5,722 bases of DNA from an uncultured Anaeroplasmataceae bacterium (lineage in GTDB: Bacteria > Bacillota_I > Bacilli_A > Acholeplasmatales > Anaeroplasmataceae). The notes under the pieces were generated by a model. That model had not been told where the DNA came from. It saw nothing but the letters and a program-made list of their open reading frames with translations, and ran no database searches. The stretch is from positions 1 to 5,722 of the forward strand of contig CAKQEA010000047.1 in the NCBI GenBank assembly GCA_934229785.1, given 5' to 3'. The translations under genes were made by a program, and so were the position numbers. Positions 5,678-5,722 of the stretch are shown here, in pieces (the stretch's first letter is position 1; each line of letters begins with the position of its first letter).

Positions 5678-5722
5678 TTAACTATTTTCTTTTAATTTTT
5701 TATTTAAATATAGAGGTAATTC
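5678..5722 (-). CDS. 3' end of a further DUF1016 gene (partial)
   Basis: The last 14 codons and the TAA stop (5678-5680) of another copy read ELPLYLNKKLKENS. They differ from the C-terminus of the intact neighbour (ELPLYLNKKLKENN) only in the last residue. The rest lies beyond the right edge. The gap to the next gene's start is 18 bases, as between the other two copies. Whether this upstream copy is complete cannot be told. Confidence 0.8.
   Translation of the reverse strand, partial: ELPLYLNKKLKENS

Larger units (their letters stand above)
4421..5722 (-). repeat. tandem duplication of DUF1016 genes (about 1-kb period)
   Basis: The block 4421-4722 is repeated at 5417-5722, continuing past the window edge. 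There are about a dozen substitutions and one 6-bp gap by eye. It covers the 3' tail of one DUF1016 gene, the 18-bp intergenic gap with its ribosome site, and about 240 bases of the 5' part of the next. Start-to-start spacing between copies is 1002 bases. This shows tandem gene duplication, with at least three genes in the series. Confidence 0.85.

Noticed and set aside
1..5722. tRNA, rRNA or insertion-sequence transposase genes
   Set aside because: No cloverleaf with a recognisable T-arm, no rRNA core sequence and no transposase motif was seen on either strand.

Overview
This is a very AT-rich accessory segment, roughly one quarter G+C by eye. It has Shine-Dalgarno sites (GGAGGT, GAGGT), ordinary TGG tryptophan codons with no in-frame TGA read as an amino acid, and intrinsic terminators ending in T tracts. 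That fits a low-GC bacterium such as Bacillota or a Mollicutes-like gut lineage using the standard code. The phylum is inferred from composition and style only; no housekeeping gene or RNA gene is present to settle it.

Layout, left to right. Positions 1-315: a small inverted/direct repeat cluster, a 9-bp dyad, and six phased copies of a 12-bp repeat leading into the first gene. 316-1647 (+): an intact AlbA_2 / HATPase_c_4 / winged-helix protein of the RecG-like regulator type. 1648-2395: no intact gene, but two tandem terminator hairpins and scraps of AlbA_2-type C-terminal coding sequence. 2396-3644 (+): a DUF4143-family P-loop ATPase split by a +1 frameshift at a run of eight A, and also lacking the first glycine of Walker A. 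3645-4290: a decayed unrecognised small gene, then another AlbA_2 C-terminal relic. 4163-5722 (-): a tandem series of DUF1016 (YhcG-type) PDDEXK nuclease genes. One copy is truncated, one is intact, and one enters from beyond the right edge; they are separated by identical-length 18-bp gaps.

Functionally, the window resembles an accessory or defence-island graveyard in which two genes look intact (316-1647 and 4676-5659). The most distinctive features are two. First, a 12-bp, tetrapeptide-coding repeat is the interdomain linker of the intact AlbA_2 gene and recurs in the non-coding gaps, where it marks remains of lost paralogues. Second, the duplicated DUF1016 genes share a nearly identical 5' part but switch abruptly to divergent sequence after the YSTQNL motif, which suggests recombination between paralogues. 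No single new system can be demonstrated from the sequence alone.
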